This document shows positions 53,353-62,142 of a stretch of DNA of 64,000 nucleotides, one piece after another (position 1 is the first letter of the stretch; every line of letters starts with the position of its first letter). Origin of the DNA: Pandoraea sputorum (GTDB lineage Bacteria > Pseudomonadota > Gammaproteobacteria > Burkholderiales > Burkholderiaceae). Location: assembly GCF_000814845.2 (NCBI RefSeq), contig NZ_CP010431.2, positions 1,240,001 to 1,304,000 on the forward strand, given 5' to 3'. The translations under genes and the position numbers were made by a program. The notes beneath the pieces were generated by a model. That model searched no databases. It was not told the origin of the DNA and saw only the letters and a list, made by a program, of their open reading frames with translations.

Positions 53353-54801
53353 TCAGCTCGTCGTCTGTCCCACCTGCCAACCCAATCCCAACGCCTTTTG
53401 CAACGTCACGAACGACTTGAGCAATTGTGCGTCGCCCGCAATCCGGTCCTGCTCGGCAGAAAAGCGTGTGCGTTCGGCGTCGAGCCAGTCGAGCGTGCTT
53501 GCTGTGCCCGCGCGGTAGCGCTGGCGTGTGAGCGTTGCTGCACGCGTAGCCGATGCTTCCACACTGCGCAAACGGTAGACGTTCTCACGCTGATGACCGT
53601 AGCGCGCGAGCGCGACGTCGGCGTCGCGCAATGCCGTGAGCACGGCGCTTTCATACTTGGCCTGCGCCTGATCGCGCCCCGCCTTTGCACCGTCCACGCC
53701 TGCTTGCACGCGTCCGAAGTCGAGTACGTTCCATTGCAGGCGCGGCAGCGTCATCCAACTGAAGTTGTCCTTGCGCACGAGATGTCCCGGATCGAGCGCG
53801 GAATATCCGAGTTCGCCCATGATCGAGAGCTTTGGAAACCAGTTGGCGGTTTGCACGCCGATCTGCGCGTTCTGTGAGGCCAGACGCCGCTCGGCCGCAC
53901 GAATGTCCGGACGCGCCTGCAACAACGCCGACGGATCGCCGATGGCGACCTTCGCGGGAACACTGGGCAACGCCTTGGGCGACTTGAGCGTGTCGTCCAG
54001 CGAGCCCGGTGCGCGCCCCGTCAGAAGCGCCAGTTGATCGAGCGATTCGATGACGTCGGCTTCCAGCGGTAACACGCGCGATTGCGTCTGCTCGACCTGC
54101 GTGAAAAGTCGTTCAACGTCCAACTCCGAGGCGACGCCGCCTGCACGACGCTGACGCGTGAGTTCGAGCATTTCGCCTTCGAGCTGGGCCGAATCGCGCA
54201 CCAGCGCAAGCCGGGCCTGCTGATCGCGCAGCGCGACGTAGTTCTGCGCGACTTCCGCCGCCAGTTGCACGTGCGCGTCGGCGAGGTCTTCCGAAGCGGC
54301 GTCGGCATCGGCGCTTGCAGCTTCCACTGCACGTCGCGTGCCGCCGAACAGATCGATCTCCCAACTGGCATCGAAACCGGCGACATAAAGGTCGAGCGGT
54401 CCGCGTCCGCTGCCACCGCCATTGCCGGTCAGCATGCCGAGATCCGGCGAGCGCGTGCGCAGCATGGCGGCATCGACGGTGGCCTTCGGCAGCAAGTCCG
54501 CCTGATGGCTGCGCAGACTGGCGCGAGACTGACGCACCTTCGCCTGTGCCGCGCGGATATCGGGGCTATGGGCGATGGCGTCGTCGACCAGCGCGGTGAG
54601 TTGCGGATCGTCAAGCGCCGTCCACCAACGCGCTACGCCGGGTGCGTGCGCTTCGACACCTTCGCCCGCGTGAGCGAATGTCGCACCGGTGCGCAGCGCG
54701 TCGCCTGCCACTTCGGGTGCGCCGCGATAGTCGGGGCCGACGGTACAGCCTGCGACGAGAAAGGCGGCCGCCACGGCCAGCGTTCTGAGATGAAAAGTCA
54801 T
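53353..54801 (-). CDS. Efflux outer-membrane factor (NodT family lipoprotein)
   Basis: 482 residues. Lipoprotein signal LAVAAAFLVAGCTVGPDYRG (Cys about 19). OEP repeats with WWTALDDPQLTALVDDAIAHSPDIRAAQAKVRQSRASLRS, SWEIDLFGGTRRAVEAA, LQARPDIRAAERRLASQNAQIGVQTANWFPKLSIMGELGY and YRAGTASTLDWLDAERTRFSAEQDRI. It forms the outer-membrane channel of the EmrAB-like pump encoded immediately upstream on the same strand (6-bp gap). Confidence 0.93.
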   Translation of the reverse strand: MTFHLRTLAVAAAFLVAGCTVGPDYRGAPEVAGDALRTGATFAHAGEGVEAHAPGVARWWTALDDPQLTALVDDAIAHSPDIRAAQAKVRQSRASLRSHQADLLPKATVDAAMLRTRSPDLGMLTGNGGGSGRGPLDLYVAGFDASWEIDLFGGTRRAVEAASADADAASEDLADAHVQLAAEVAQNYVALRDQQARLALVRDSAQLEGEMLELTRQRRAGGVASELDVERLFTQVEQTQSRVLPLEADVIESLDQLALLTGRAPGSLDDTLKSPKALPSVPAKVAIGDPSALLQARPDIRAAERRLASQNAQIGVQTANWFPKLSIMGELGYSALDPGHLVRKDNFSWMTLPRLQWNVLDFGRVQAGVDGAKAGRDQAQAKYESAVLTALRDADVALARYGHQRENVYRLRSVEASATRAATLTRQRYRAGTASTLDWLDAERTRFSAEQDRIAGDAQLLKSFVTLQKALGLGWQVGQTTS

Positions 54802-54807
54802 GATCGT

Positions 54808-56394
54808 TCAATGCCCGCCGGAGCTGAAACCGGCCGGTTGCTTGAGCATCAGGGCGAGCGGCACGCAGAGCAGCAGCGCGATCCCCAACGCATAAAAAGT
54901 CTCGGAAAACGTGATGACGCTGGCTTGTCTGGCGATCTCGGCAGCAAGCTGCGCCGTCGCCTGCAATTGCGCGTGCACCATGTCGCCCGTCTGCGCAAAA
55001 AAGCCCGCTGCATTGGCCGAGAGATGTTCCTGTCCCATCGGATTGTTGGCAGTGAGCGACTCGCGCAGTATGGCGTCGTGATAGTCCGTGCGACGATCGA
55101 TCAGCGTACCCAGCAGTGCGAGGCCGACCGAGCCGCCGAGGTTGCGGGCCATGTTGTAGAGGCCTGCCGCGTCGCCGGCATCCTGCGCGTCGACGGCGGC
55201 CATCGACGCCTGATTGAGCGGCATCATCGCGAGCATCTGCCCGACGCCGCGCAGCAATTGCGACAACGTGAAATCGTGCCCCACGCTTTGCGCAGTCAGA
55301 TCGATGTCGAGCATGCAGCTCGCGAAGAAGCAGAGCAGGCCGAGAATCACCAGCAGACGAATATCCACACGACTGATCAGGCGAGGCAAGAACGGCATCA
55401 TCAAGAACGCGGGCAGCCCGGAGAGCAGCATGATGTTCCCGGACTGCTGCGCGTTGTATCCCGCAATCGTGGCGAGGAACTGCGGCAACAGATACGACAC
55501 GCCATAAAGCCCTGCGCCGACGGTGAATACGATGTAGATCACGCTCGCGTAGTTCTTGTTACGCAGCAGAGCTAGTTTGACGATGGGCTTCTCGGCGGTG
55601 AACTGCGCCACGAGCATCATGCCGATACCGATGACGGAAAAGACCGACAGCCAGATGATCATGTGCGAATCGAACCAGCGCTCACGCTGTCCTTCTTCGA
55701 GCACGACGGTGAGCGTACTCAGCCCGATCGTCAGACCCACGATACCGAGCCAGTCCGCCTTGAGGAACGCCTGCAAGTTGGTCGGTTCACGCTTAAGACC
55801 CAGGCCGAGCAACGTCACGATGGCGGCGGAGAGCGGCAGGTTAAGAAAGAAGCACCAACGCCAGTTCGCATTCTCGGTGAGCCAGCCGCCCACCACTGGG
55901 CCGAGCAGCGGGCCGAGCAACACGATCAGGCCGAACATCGCCATGCCCACGCCCATCTGATGCCGGGGCAGACGCGTGCGAATGATCATTTGCGCCGTCG
56001 GAATCATCGCGCCACCTGCGAAGCCCTGACCGATACGGCCGACCACCATCTCGGTCAGGCTGCTCGACGCACCGCACATCATGGAGAACAGCGTGAAGAA
56101 GACGGCGTTGAGCATCAGAAAGCGACGCAATCCGAGCACACGTGTGAGCCACGCGGCGAGCGGAATCATGACGATTTCGGACATCAGATAGCCCGTGGAA
56201 ATCCACGTGCCCTCGGTGCCCGACGCCCCGATCTGCCCCTGAATCTGCGGCAGCGCCGAGTTGGTAATCGAAATGTCGAGCGTGGCGAGCAGCGCACCAA
56301 GCGCTCCGGCGGCGACGGCGATCCAGTCCGACGCGCTCGCGTTGGCCGGTCTGGCTGCTGCGCTGGCGACGCCAGCGGCACCGGTGTTAGCCAC
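54808..56394 (-). CDS. emrB: DHA2-family MFS drug transporter (EmrB type)
   Basis: 528 residues from GTG at 56394 with CGGAG 7 nt upstream. Fourteen helices; motif A-like GALGALLATLDISITNSALPQIQGQIGASGTEGTWISTGYLMSEIVMIPLAAWLTRVLGLRRFLML, and motif C GLIVLLGPLLGPVVGGWLTENANWRWCFFLNLPL. Together with the EmrA-type adaptor (8-bp overlap) and the outer-membrane factor it forms a tripartite proton-driven exporter. Substrates are unknown. Confidence 0.93.
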   Translation of the reverse strand: MANTGAAGVASAAARPANASASDWIAVAAGALGALLATLDISITNSALPQIQGQIGASGTEGTWISTGYLMSEIVMIPLAAWLTRVLGLRRFLMLNAVFFTLFSMMCGASSSLTEMVVGRIGQGFAGGAMIPTAQMIIRTRLPRHQMGVGMAMFGLIVLLGPLLGPVVGGWLTENANWRWCFFLNLPLSAAIVTLLGLGLKREPTNLQAFLKADWLGIVGLTIGLSTLTVVLEEGQRERWFDSHMIIWLSVFSVIGIGMMLVAQFTAEKPIVKLALLRNKNYASVIYIVFTVGAGLYGVSYLLPQFLATIAGYNAQQSGNIMLLSGLPAFLMMPFLPRLISRVDIRLLVILGLLCFFASCMLDIDLTAQSVGHDFTLSQLLRGVGQMLAMMPLNQASMAAVDAQDAGDAAGLYNMARNLGGSVGLALLGTLIDRRTDYHDAILRESLTANNPMGQEHLSANAAGFFAQTGDMVHAQLQATAQLAAEIARQASVITFSETFYALGIALLLCVPLALMLKQPAGFSSGGH

Positions 56395-57667
56395 GTTGGA
56401 CTCCGTTGGCCGGTGCCGTACTGGCGTTCGACGGCATGTTCATCGCGGGGCCAACGCCCGAGCCGAGCGGCGCGCTGAGCGACACCTTGGTCGGCGTCGC
56501 CGCAGTCTTTTGGGTCGTGGCGTGCGTGTCGACATCTGCCGTCACCGACAGCCCCGGCAGCAGCACGGCGCGCAGCGATTCCGGTGCATCAAGTCGGATA
56601 CGTACCGGCACGCGCTGCACGATCTTCGTGAAGTTACCCGTCGCGTTCTGAGCGGGCAGGAGCGCGAACTGCGAGCCGGTGCCCGGGGAGACGGAATCGA
56701 CCACGCCGTGGATCGGCTCGCCAGGCAGCGCGTCGACGTGAATCGTCACGGGCTGGCCGGGGTGCATATGACCGACCTGCGTTTCCTTGAAGTTCGCCGT
56801 CAGATAGACGTTCTGCACCGGTACCACGGTCAGCAGACGGGTGCCGGGCTGTGCGAACTGCCCCACACGAACGGCGCGGTCGCCGACGCGTCCGGCCAGC
56901 GTGCTCTTGACAACGGTATCGGCGAGATCGAGTTCGGCTTTGCGTGCGCTCGCCTGTGCCACGGCCAGTTGAGCCTTGGCCTGCGCCAGCGCAGCGCTCA
57001 GCGTATCGGTTTGACGTTCGGTCGACTGAAGGCTGGCTTCGTTGCTCTTGAGCGAGGCATCGGCGCGGGTGCTGGTGTTGCGCAGCTCGGCCAGACGTTC
57101 GTCCGTCTCCGCACCGGTCGCCACGAGCGGGGCGTAGCGCTTGACCTGACCTGCGGAGTACGCAGCGTTCGCCTTTGCGCTATCGAGTTCGGCGCGGGCC
57201 TGCGCAATGGTCGCAGCGTGTTGCGAAAGTTCGGCCTGCGCGCGGGCGACGTCCGCCTCACGCGCCACGACGGTTGCCGCCGCTTCGTCGTAAGCGGCCT
57301 GATACTGACGCCCGTCCAGCCTTACCAGCGGTTGTCCGACCGTCACCGTTTCGTTGTCGCGCACCAGCACTTCGGTGACGTAGCCGCCCACCTTCGGCGC
57401 GACGGTCATGCTATCGGCTTGCAGATAGGCGTCATCGGTAGATTCAATGAAGCGACCCACCAGCCACCAGTGCGCGCCCCAGCCCAGCCCCGCAACGACG
57501 CCCAGCGCAAGCGCGCCCAGCAGCAGCTTCTTGCGGCGCGGATTGGCTGGCGCCTTCGTCTGGCCGGGCTTTCCGGCGCTTTCCATCGCTTTGGCGGCAG
57601 GGGCGTCTGCCGGACGCTCCATCGTATGGACCGGGTCCGAGGGTTTGACCTGTGTTGCCGTATTCAT
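56387..57667 (-). CDS. emrA: EmrA/HlyD-family membrane-fusion protein
   Basis: 426 residues. A cytosolic N-terminus of about 44 residues, one membrane helix (LLLGALALGVVAGLGWGAHWWLVG) and then the HlyD/EmrA arrangement: FIESTDDAYLQADSMTVAPKVGGYVTEVLVRDNETVTVGQPLVRLDGRQYQAAYDEA, a long coiled-coil hairpin (about 105-235), and ADTVVKSTLAGRVGDRAVRVGQFAQPGTRLLTVVPVQNVYLTANFKETQVGHMHPGQPVTIHVDALPG. It bridges EmrB-like MFS and outer-membrane channel. First gene of the leftward operon, divergent from a TetR gene. Confidence 0.94.
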   Translation of the reverse strand: MNTATQVKPSDPVHTMERPADAPAAKAMESAGKPGQTKAPANPRRKKLLLGALALGVVAGLGWGAHWWLVGRFIESTDDAYLQADSMTVAPKVGGYVTEVLVRDNETVTVGQPLVRLDGRQYQAAYDEAAATVVAREADVARAQAELSQHAATIAQARAELDSAKANAAYSAGQVKRYAPLVATGAETDERLAELRNTSTRADASLKSNEASLQSTERQTDTLSAALAQAKAQLAVAQASARKAELDLADTVVKSTLAGRVGDRAVRVGQFAQPGTRLLTVVPVQNVYLTANFKETQVGHMHPGQPVTIHVDALPGEPIHGVVDSVSPGTGSQFALLPAQNATGNFTKIVQRVPVRIRLDAPESLRAVLLPGLSVTADVDTHATTQKTAATPTKVSLSAPLGSGVGPAMNMPSNASTAPANGVQRG

Positions 57668-57680
57668 GGGAAATTCCCAA

Positions 57681-57713
57681 AATTATTCCAATTGGCAGAA
57701 TTATTCCAGTTGA
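57681..57713. promoter_or_regulatory. Direct-repeat operator candidate in the emrA/tetR gap
   Basis: AATTATTCCAATTGG (57681-57695) and AATTATTCCAGTTGA (57699-57713) repeat with an 18-bp period just upstream of emrA. They are likely binding sites of the divergent TetR regulator. Confidence 0.6.
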
Positions 57714-57737
57714 TCGATTTATGTCAAGTGTTATATT
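57710..57737 (+). promoter_or_regulatory. Promoter of the tetR gene
   Basis: -35 TTGATC (57710-57715), 16-bp spacer, -10 TATATT (57732-57737), 32 bp before the ATG. It overlaps the second direct repeat, consistent with autoregulation. Confidence 0.65.
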
Positions 57738-57769
57738 TTTGACGAAAGTTTTGGGAAGCAAGGAGAGTC

Positions 57770-58531
57770 ATGACAGGGACATCACGTGCGGGGCGCGTTC
57801 GCATGCAGAGCACAGCCACGCGCCCGCGGCATGCGGTCGACACCGGCTATCAGCGTGGCGAAGAAACGCGTGCGCGCATCATCCTCGCTGCGATCAAGTG
57901 TTTCGGCGAGTTCGGCTTTGCCGGGGCGTCCACGCGCGACATTGCGAACGAGGCGGGCGTCAACGCGCCTGCGCTTCAGTACTACTTCGACAACAAGGAA
58001 GGGGTGTACAAGGCGTGTGTCGAGTACATCCTGGGATTGGTGCTCGGGCAGATGGGCGGGGCGATCGAGTCTGCCGAACAGGTGATGGCCGATCCCGACG
58101 CCACCGACAAGCAACTCATCGACGCCTTCTGCGAGCTACAGAATCGCAAGGCGGGTTTCATGGAGGAAGTGCCGGAGATCGAGGGCTGGCACATGTTCAT
58201 GGCGCGCGAGCAGGCAGGGCTCGGGCCGGAAGCGGGATTCAAGGTGTTTCACGACCGCTTTTCGAGCCGACTGGCGTCCGTTGGCGCGAACATCGTGACG
58301 CGGCTCGCGGGCGTTGCGCCCGACGACGAGGCCATGCGGGTGCGCGCCGTGTGCATCAGCACGCTCGGGATGGCGTTTCGCGTGATGCGACGTTCCGTCG
58401 ACAGCTCGATGGGTTGGGGCTCGGAGCCGAATCCGGAGCGCAACCGGATGGTGCGCGAAGCCGTGCTGGAGCAGACGCGTTACTTGCTCGAGCGCACGGT
58501 GAGACAGCGTAAGGCAGCCGCGAAGTCGTGA
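57770..58531 (+). CDS. TetR-family regulator of the EmrAB-like pump (CerR-like C-terminus)
   Basis: 253 residues; CAAGGAGAGTC precedes the ATG. Helix-turn-helix at about residues 32-78: TRARIILAAIKCFGEFGFAGASTRDIANEAGVNAPALQYYFDNKEGVYKACVEYI. The C-terminal domain (EEVPEIEGWHMFMAREQAGLGPEAGFKVFHDRFSSRL) resembles the DUF1956/CerR type. Divergent from emrA with only 102 bp between starts, so it most likely represses the pump and itself. Confidence 0.9.
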   Translation: MTGTSRAGRVRMQSTATRPRHAVDTGYQRGEETRARIILAAIKCFGEFGFAGASTRDIANEAGVNAPALQYYFDNKEGVYKACVEYILGLVLGQMGGAIESAEQVMADPDATDKQLIDAFCELQNRKAGFMEEVPEIEGWHMFMAREQAGLGPEAGFKVFHDRFSSRLASVGANIVTRLAGVAPDDEAMRVRAVCISTLGMAFRVMRRSVDSSMGWGSEPNPERNRMVREAVLEQTRYLLERTVRQRKAAAKS

Positions 58532-58570
58532 GGGGATAAACGACGCGTCACGCGCCGATGCGGGAATCGA

Positions 58571-58608
58571 AAAAGAGACGGGGCATCCATCGGTGCCCCG
58601 TCTCTTTT
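58571..58608. terminator. Bidirectional terminator between tetR and the amino-acid permease
   Basis: 15-bp perfect stem AAAAGAGACGGGGCA (58571-58585) / TGCCCCGTCTCTTTT (58594-58608) with an 8-nt loop. Confidence 0.94.
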
Positions 58609-58623
58609 CATCTCTGCGTGCGG

Positions 58624-58673
58624 CGACCGCTTACGACCGCTTACGACCGCTTAGGGCCGCTTACGACCGCTTA
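58624..58673. repeat. Five 10-bp tandem repeats ending on the permease stop codon
   Basis: CGACCGCTTA at 58624, 58634 and 58644, the variant GGGCCGCTTA at 58654, and CGACCGCTTA at 58664. The last TTA is the complement of the TAA stop of the gene at 58671. Confidence 0.92.
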
Positions 58674-60143
58674 CGACTGTGTCGCCGTGCGCGCCTGCGG
58701 CTCCCCGTCGCGCTTGCGATACCACAGGAAGTAGATCAGCAGCACGGCGGCTACGAACGGCACGCCGAAGATCATCGTCATGCGGAACACGCCGGTCAGG
58801 AGCGTCGTGAGCATGATGGCCGCCATAAGTGCGGCCCCCAGCAGCGTGAGCCACGGAAAGCCCCACATGCGAAACGCCAGCGGCGGGTGGTTCTCGCGTC
58901 GCCATGCGCGACGGAAGAAGAAGTGCGTGACGAAGATCATCATCCACGTGAGCATCGCGCCGAACATCGAGATCGCCATCATGAACGTGAACGACGACTC
59001 GGGGTACAGGAAGTTCACGAGCGTCGCGAGCGCAATGCCGACCGTCGAGAGCAGCAGGGCGGCCAGCGGCACGCCGCGCTTGTTCACTTCGCCGAAGCGG
59101 GCCGGGGCATAACCGGCACGCGAGAGCGAGAACATCATGCGAGTCGTGATGTAGAGCTGGCTGTTCATCGACGAGAGCGCCGCGATCAGCACCACGAAGT
59201 TGATCACGCCTGCCGCCCCAGGAATGTTGATGGCCTGCATCACCTTCACGAACGGGCTTTCGTCTTGCCCGGCGGCGGTCCACGGCACGATGGCGAGCAT
59301 CAGCGCGAGCGTGAGCAGATAGAACAGCACGAGGCGCACGACCGTCGAGCGGAAAGCGCGCGTCACGGCGCGCTCCGGGTTCTCGGCTTCACCGGCGGCC
59401 ACGGCGATCATCTCGATGGACAGGTAGCTGAAGATCGAAATGATGACGGCCACCCACATGCCCCAGAGTCCCTTCGGGAAGAACCCACCGTGCGCGGTGT
59501 AGTTCGCGAACCCGGCTGGCGAGTGCGCTCCGTCGGCCACCGAACCCGGTGCAATGAACACCACGTAAGCGCCGATCAGAATGAACACGACGATGGCCGT
59601 GATCTTGATGAGCGAGAAGCCATATTCGATCGCGCCGAACAGATTCACCGACATGGCGTTCACGAGTACGAGTGCGGCCGAAAACCCCGCGACCCAGTAC
59701 CAGCCCGGCACCTGCGGGAACCAGTACTTCATGTAGACGGCGATGGCGCTGACCTCGGTGCCCACGGCCAGCACGATGCACGACCAGTAGGCATAACGCA
59801 CGAGAAAACCCGCCCACGGTCCGATGTAATGCTCCGCGTACGCGCCGAACGAGCCCGACGTCGGATGCGCGACGGTCATCTCGGCCAGGCATCCCATGAG
59901 CATGAGCGCGATGAGCGCCCCGATGGCATAGGAGATCAGCACGCTCGGCCCGGCGAAGCCGATGGCGAAACCGCTGCCGAGAAAGAGTCCGGTGCCGATG
60001 GCGCCGCCAATGGCGATCATGGCCATCTGGCTGGCAGTGAGGGAGCGTCGCAAGCCTTGTTCGCGGCGCGTGATGTGCGAGAAATCGCGCTTGCCGGACG
60101 AAGATGGCGTTGAAGACGAGGGGGGCTGGGGAGTACGCGTCAT
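58671..60143 (-). CDS. APC-family amino-acid permease
   Basis: 490 residues from ATG at 60143 (AAAGGTGTGTC upstream). Twelve helices are predicted. The AAT signature starts at LRRSLTASQMAMIAIGGAIGTGLFLGSGFAIGFAGPSVLISYAIGALIALMLMGCLAEM, close to GabP/LysP/CycA/ProY-type permeases. YLSIEMIAVAAGEAENPERAVTRAFRSTVVR is the conserved loop and TM7-8 region. It imports amino acids by proton symport. The specificity (GABA, aromatic or small neutral) cannot be told from the sequence alone. Confidence 0.9.
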   Translation of the reverse strand: MTRTPQPPSSSTPSSSGKRDFSHITRREQGLRRSLTASQMAMIAIGGAIGTGLFLGSGFAIGFAGPSVLISYAIGALIALMLMGCLAEMTVAHPTSGSFGAYAEHYIGPWAGFLVRYAYWSCIVLAVGTEVSAIAVYMKYWFPQVPGWYWVAGFSAALVLVNAMSVNLFGAIEYGFSLIKITAIVVFILIGAYVVFIAPGSVADGAHSPAGFANYTAHGGFFPKGLWGMWVAVIISIFSYLSIEMIAVAAGEAENPERAVTRAFRSTVVRLVLFYLLTLALMLAIVPWTAAGQDESPFVKVMQAINIPGAAGVINFVVLIAALSSMNSQLYITTRMMFSLSRAGYAPARFGEVNKRGVPLAALLLSTVGIALATLVNFLYPESSFTFMMAISMFGAMLTWMMIFVTHFFFRRAWRRENHPPLAFRMWGFPWLTLLGAALMAAIMLTTLLTGVFRMTMIFGVPFVAAVLLIYFLWYRKRDGEPQARTATQS

Positions 60144-60238
60144 GACACACCTTTCACTACAAAAGTTGAAGCGTGCTGCGGCGAGCGGGGGAGGGAGCGC
60201 GAGCCCGTCCAAAACAGAACGACGCTCGCGCCTGCCGC

Positions 60239-61333
60239 TTAGAAGATGTGGCGGATACCCGTGCCCACACCGACTTGCGTCGAGTTACCCGGCAGTTCGA
60301 CGCGTGCTGCGCCGCTGACCTTGTTGTAATCGACCGTGCCGTAGAGTTGCGTACGCTTGGACAGCGCGTATTCGGCGAGCAGCACGTACGTATAGCGACG
60401 ACCCGAACCGGCATCGCCCGCCTGCGCGTTGATGTTCTTGATGTCGTCGAAGTACGCGGCGCCGGTGATCGCGAGGTTCGGCATAGCCTGAATGGTCGTG
60501 CCGAGGTAGAACGTCGTGTCCTTGCGCGGATTGTCGTTCAGGTTGCCCGTCGTGACCGTGTGCGCCGGATCGTTGAGCGTGCCGTCGAGCCAGCCGCTGC
60601 GATCGCGTCCGCCCATGTAGCCCACGAACACCTTGGCGATGGAGACGCTGTAAATACCGCCCAGGCCCCACATCTGCTGCACGCGCTTGGCTGCGTCGCG
60701 CGCTTGCTGGTACACACCGGCAACCTGGAACGGGCCCATCGCATACGCGGCGCGAGCCCCCCAGTAGTTGCTGGCGGCCATCGTGCCCGCAGTGTTGCCG
60801 AAGCCGTAGGTTGCGCCGACCGACAGGCCGCCGAATGTGCCGGCGTAGCTCACGGCGTTATCCACACGACCGCGCGTGATGTTGTACATCCACGAGTTGT
60901 TCGCGTAGTTGCCGATGGTGAGCGGATCGAAGTCGCCGTAGACGTTGAACGCCTCGGTGGCCTGACGCCCGATCTTGATCGTGCCGTACTGATTTTGCAG
61001 GCCGACGAACGCGTAACGATCGAACAGACGCGGGCCGTTGGCGAGCGTGCCGTTTTGCGGGTTGATACCCGACTCCAGCTGGAAGATCGCCTTCATGCCG
61101 CCGCCGAGGTCTTCCGTGCCTTTGAAGCCGAAGCGGCTGTTGGTCACGGCACCGTTGGCGACTTGCCAGAGCGCGTCGTTATTGGCGTTCGAGTTGGTCT
61201 GGTAGCGCACGCTCTGGTCGACGATCCCGTACAGGGTGACGTTGCCCGTGCTTTGTGCCGCGGCGGTGGTGCTTAAGGCCAGGCCGCAAGCGGCCGAGAG
61301 GATGGCCAGACTGGCCGGAATTGCAGACTTCAT
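60239..61333 (-). CDS. Gram-negative outer-membrane porin (Burkholderia type)
   Basis: 364 residues; AGGAGACCC precedes the ATG. Signal peptide about 1-26 (LALSTTAAAQ). The 16-strand porin pattern starts SSTGNVTLYGIVDQSVRY-like with TNSRFGFKGTEDLGGGMKAIFQLESGINPQNGTL, includes the loop-3 region FDRYAFVGLQNQYGTIKIGRQATEAFNVYGDFDPL, and ends with phenylalanine (GTGIRHIF), the outer-membrane assembly signal. It is a trimeric diffusion channel for small hydrophilic solutes. Confidence 0.95.
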   Translation of the reverse strand: MKSAIPASLAILSAACGLALSTTAAAQSTGNVTLYGIVDQSVRYQTNSNANNDALWQVANGAVTNSRFGFKGTEDLGGGMKAIFQLESGINPQNGTLANGPRLFDRYAFVGLQNQYGTIKIGRQATEAFNVYGDFDPLTIGNYANNSWMYNITRGRVDNAVSYAGTFGGLSVGATYGFGNTAGTMAASNYWGARAAYAMGPFQVAGVYQQARDAAKRVQQMWGLGGIYSVSIAKVFVGYMGGRDRSGWLDGTLNDPAHTVTTGNLNDNPRKDTTFYLGTTIQAMPNLAITGAAYFDDIKNINAQAGDAGSGRRYTYVLLAEYALSKRTQLYGTVDYNKVSGAARVELPGNSTQVGVGTGIRHIF

Positions 61334-61602
61334 GGGTCTCCTGGTGACGCCTTGTAGACGTTTTATGAATGCTCTTTAAAAACGATCCGCCGTTCCTTCC
61401 GATATAGGAGACAGCGGATTCTTCTCGGCACGACGACTGCAATATCTGAAGGCACCCGATAGGAAATGTCTCACCCTTCCGGCGCGGGGCCGAGGGTTAT
61501 CATATCAACGCAAAAATTGAATTTGCTTGCTATTTCTATCAAGCAACTGGCGGTAAATCGAAGGATCTGCCAGAATCCCGGGAAACTTGATGGATTCTGC
61601 CG

Positions 61603-62076
61603 ATGAACCTCGACCTTGCCGATCTGCGCATCCTCCGCCATCTCGAACTCAATGGCCGCATTTCCAACCAGGAACTGGCGGATGCCGTCGGCCTGTCGCC
61701 GTCGGCATGCCTGCGCCGGGTGAAATTGCTGGAGGATCGGGGAGTGATTTCCGGATACCGCTGCATCGTGGACGCACAGCATATCGGGCTGGAGTTCGAA
61801 GCGCTAGTGCAAATCACGCTGCGTCCGGACGTCGATCAGTGGCACGAAAAGTTTCTGGCGGCTGTGCAGAACTGGCCCGAAGTGGTCACCGCGCGCATCG
61901 TCACCGGATCGGCAAATTACATCTTGACGGTAAGAGCGCGCAACCTCGCGCATTACTCCGACTTTATCGTCAATGAGCTGTATCGAGCACCGGCCGTTAT
62001 GTCGATTCAATCGAACATTGTCCTAAAGACAATCAAGAATACGCAGTCGCTTGTCGACCTCGTGAAGCAGAAATAA
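61603..62076 (+). CDS. Lrp/AsnC-family regulator
   Basis: 157 residues. N-terminal helix-turn-helix (DLADLRILRHLELNGRISNQELADAVGLSPSACLRRVKLLEDRGVISGYRCIVD) and C-terminal RAM ligand domain (FEALVQITLRPDVDQWHEKFLAAVQNWPEVVTARIVTGSANYILTVRARNLAHYSDFIVNELYRAPAVMSIQSNIVLKTIKN). It senses amino acids or related metabolites. It lies 66 bp upstream of the lactate-dehydrogenase-type gene in the same direction and divergent from the porin, and may control either. No strong ribosome site. Confidence 0.92.
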   Translation: MNLDLADLRILRHLELNGRISNQELADAVGLSPSACLRRVKLLEDRGVISGYRCIVDAQHIGLEFEALVQITLRPDVDQWHEKFLAAVQNWPEVVTARIVTGSANYILTVRARNLAHYSDFIVNELYRAPAVMSIQSNIVLKTIKNTQSLVDLVKQK

Positions 62077-62142
62077 AAAAATCTAGAATATATTAACTAT
62101 TCTCAAAGTACGAGAGAGAATTCTTAAAAGAAGAGACGCAGC

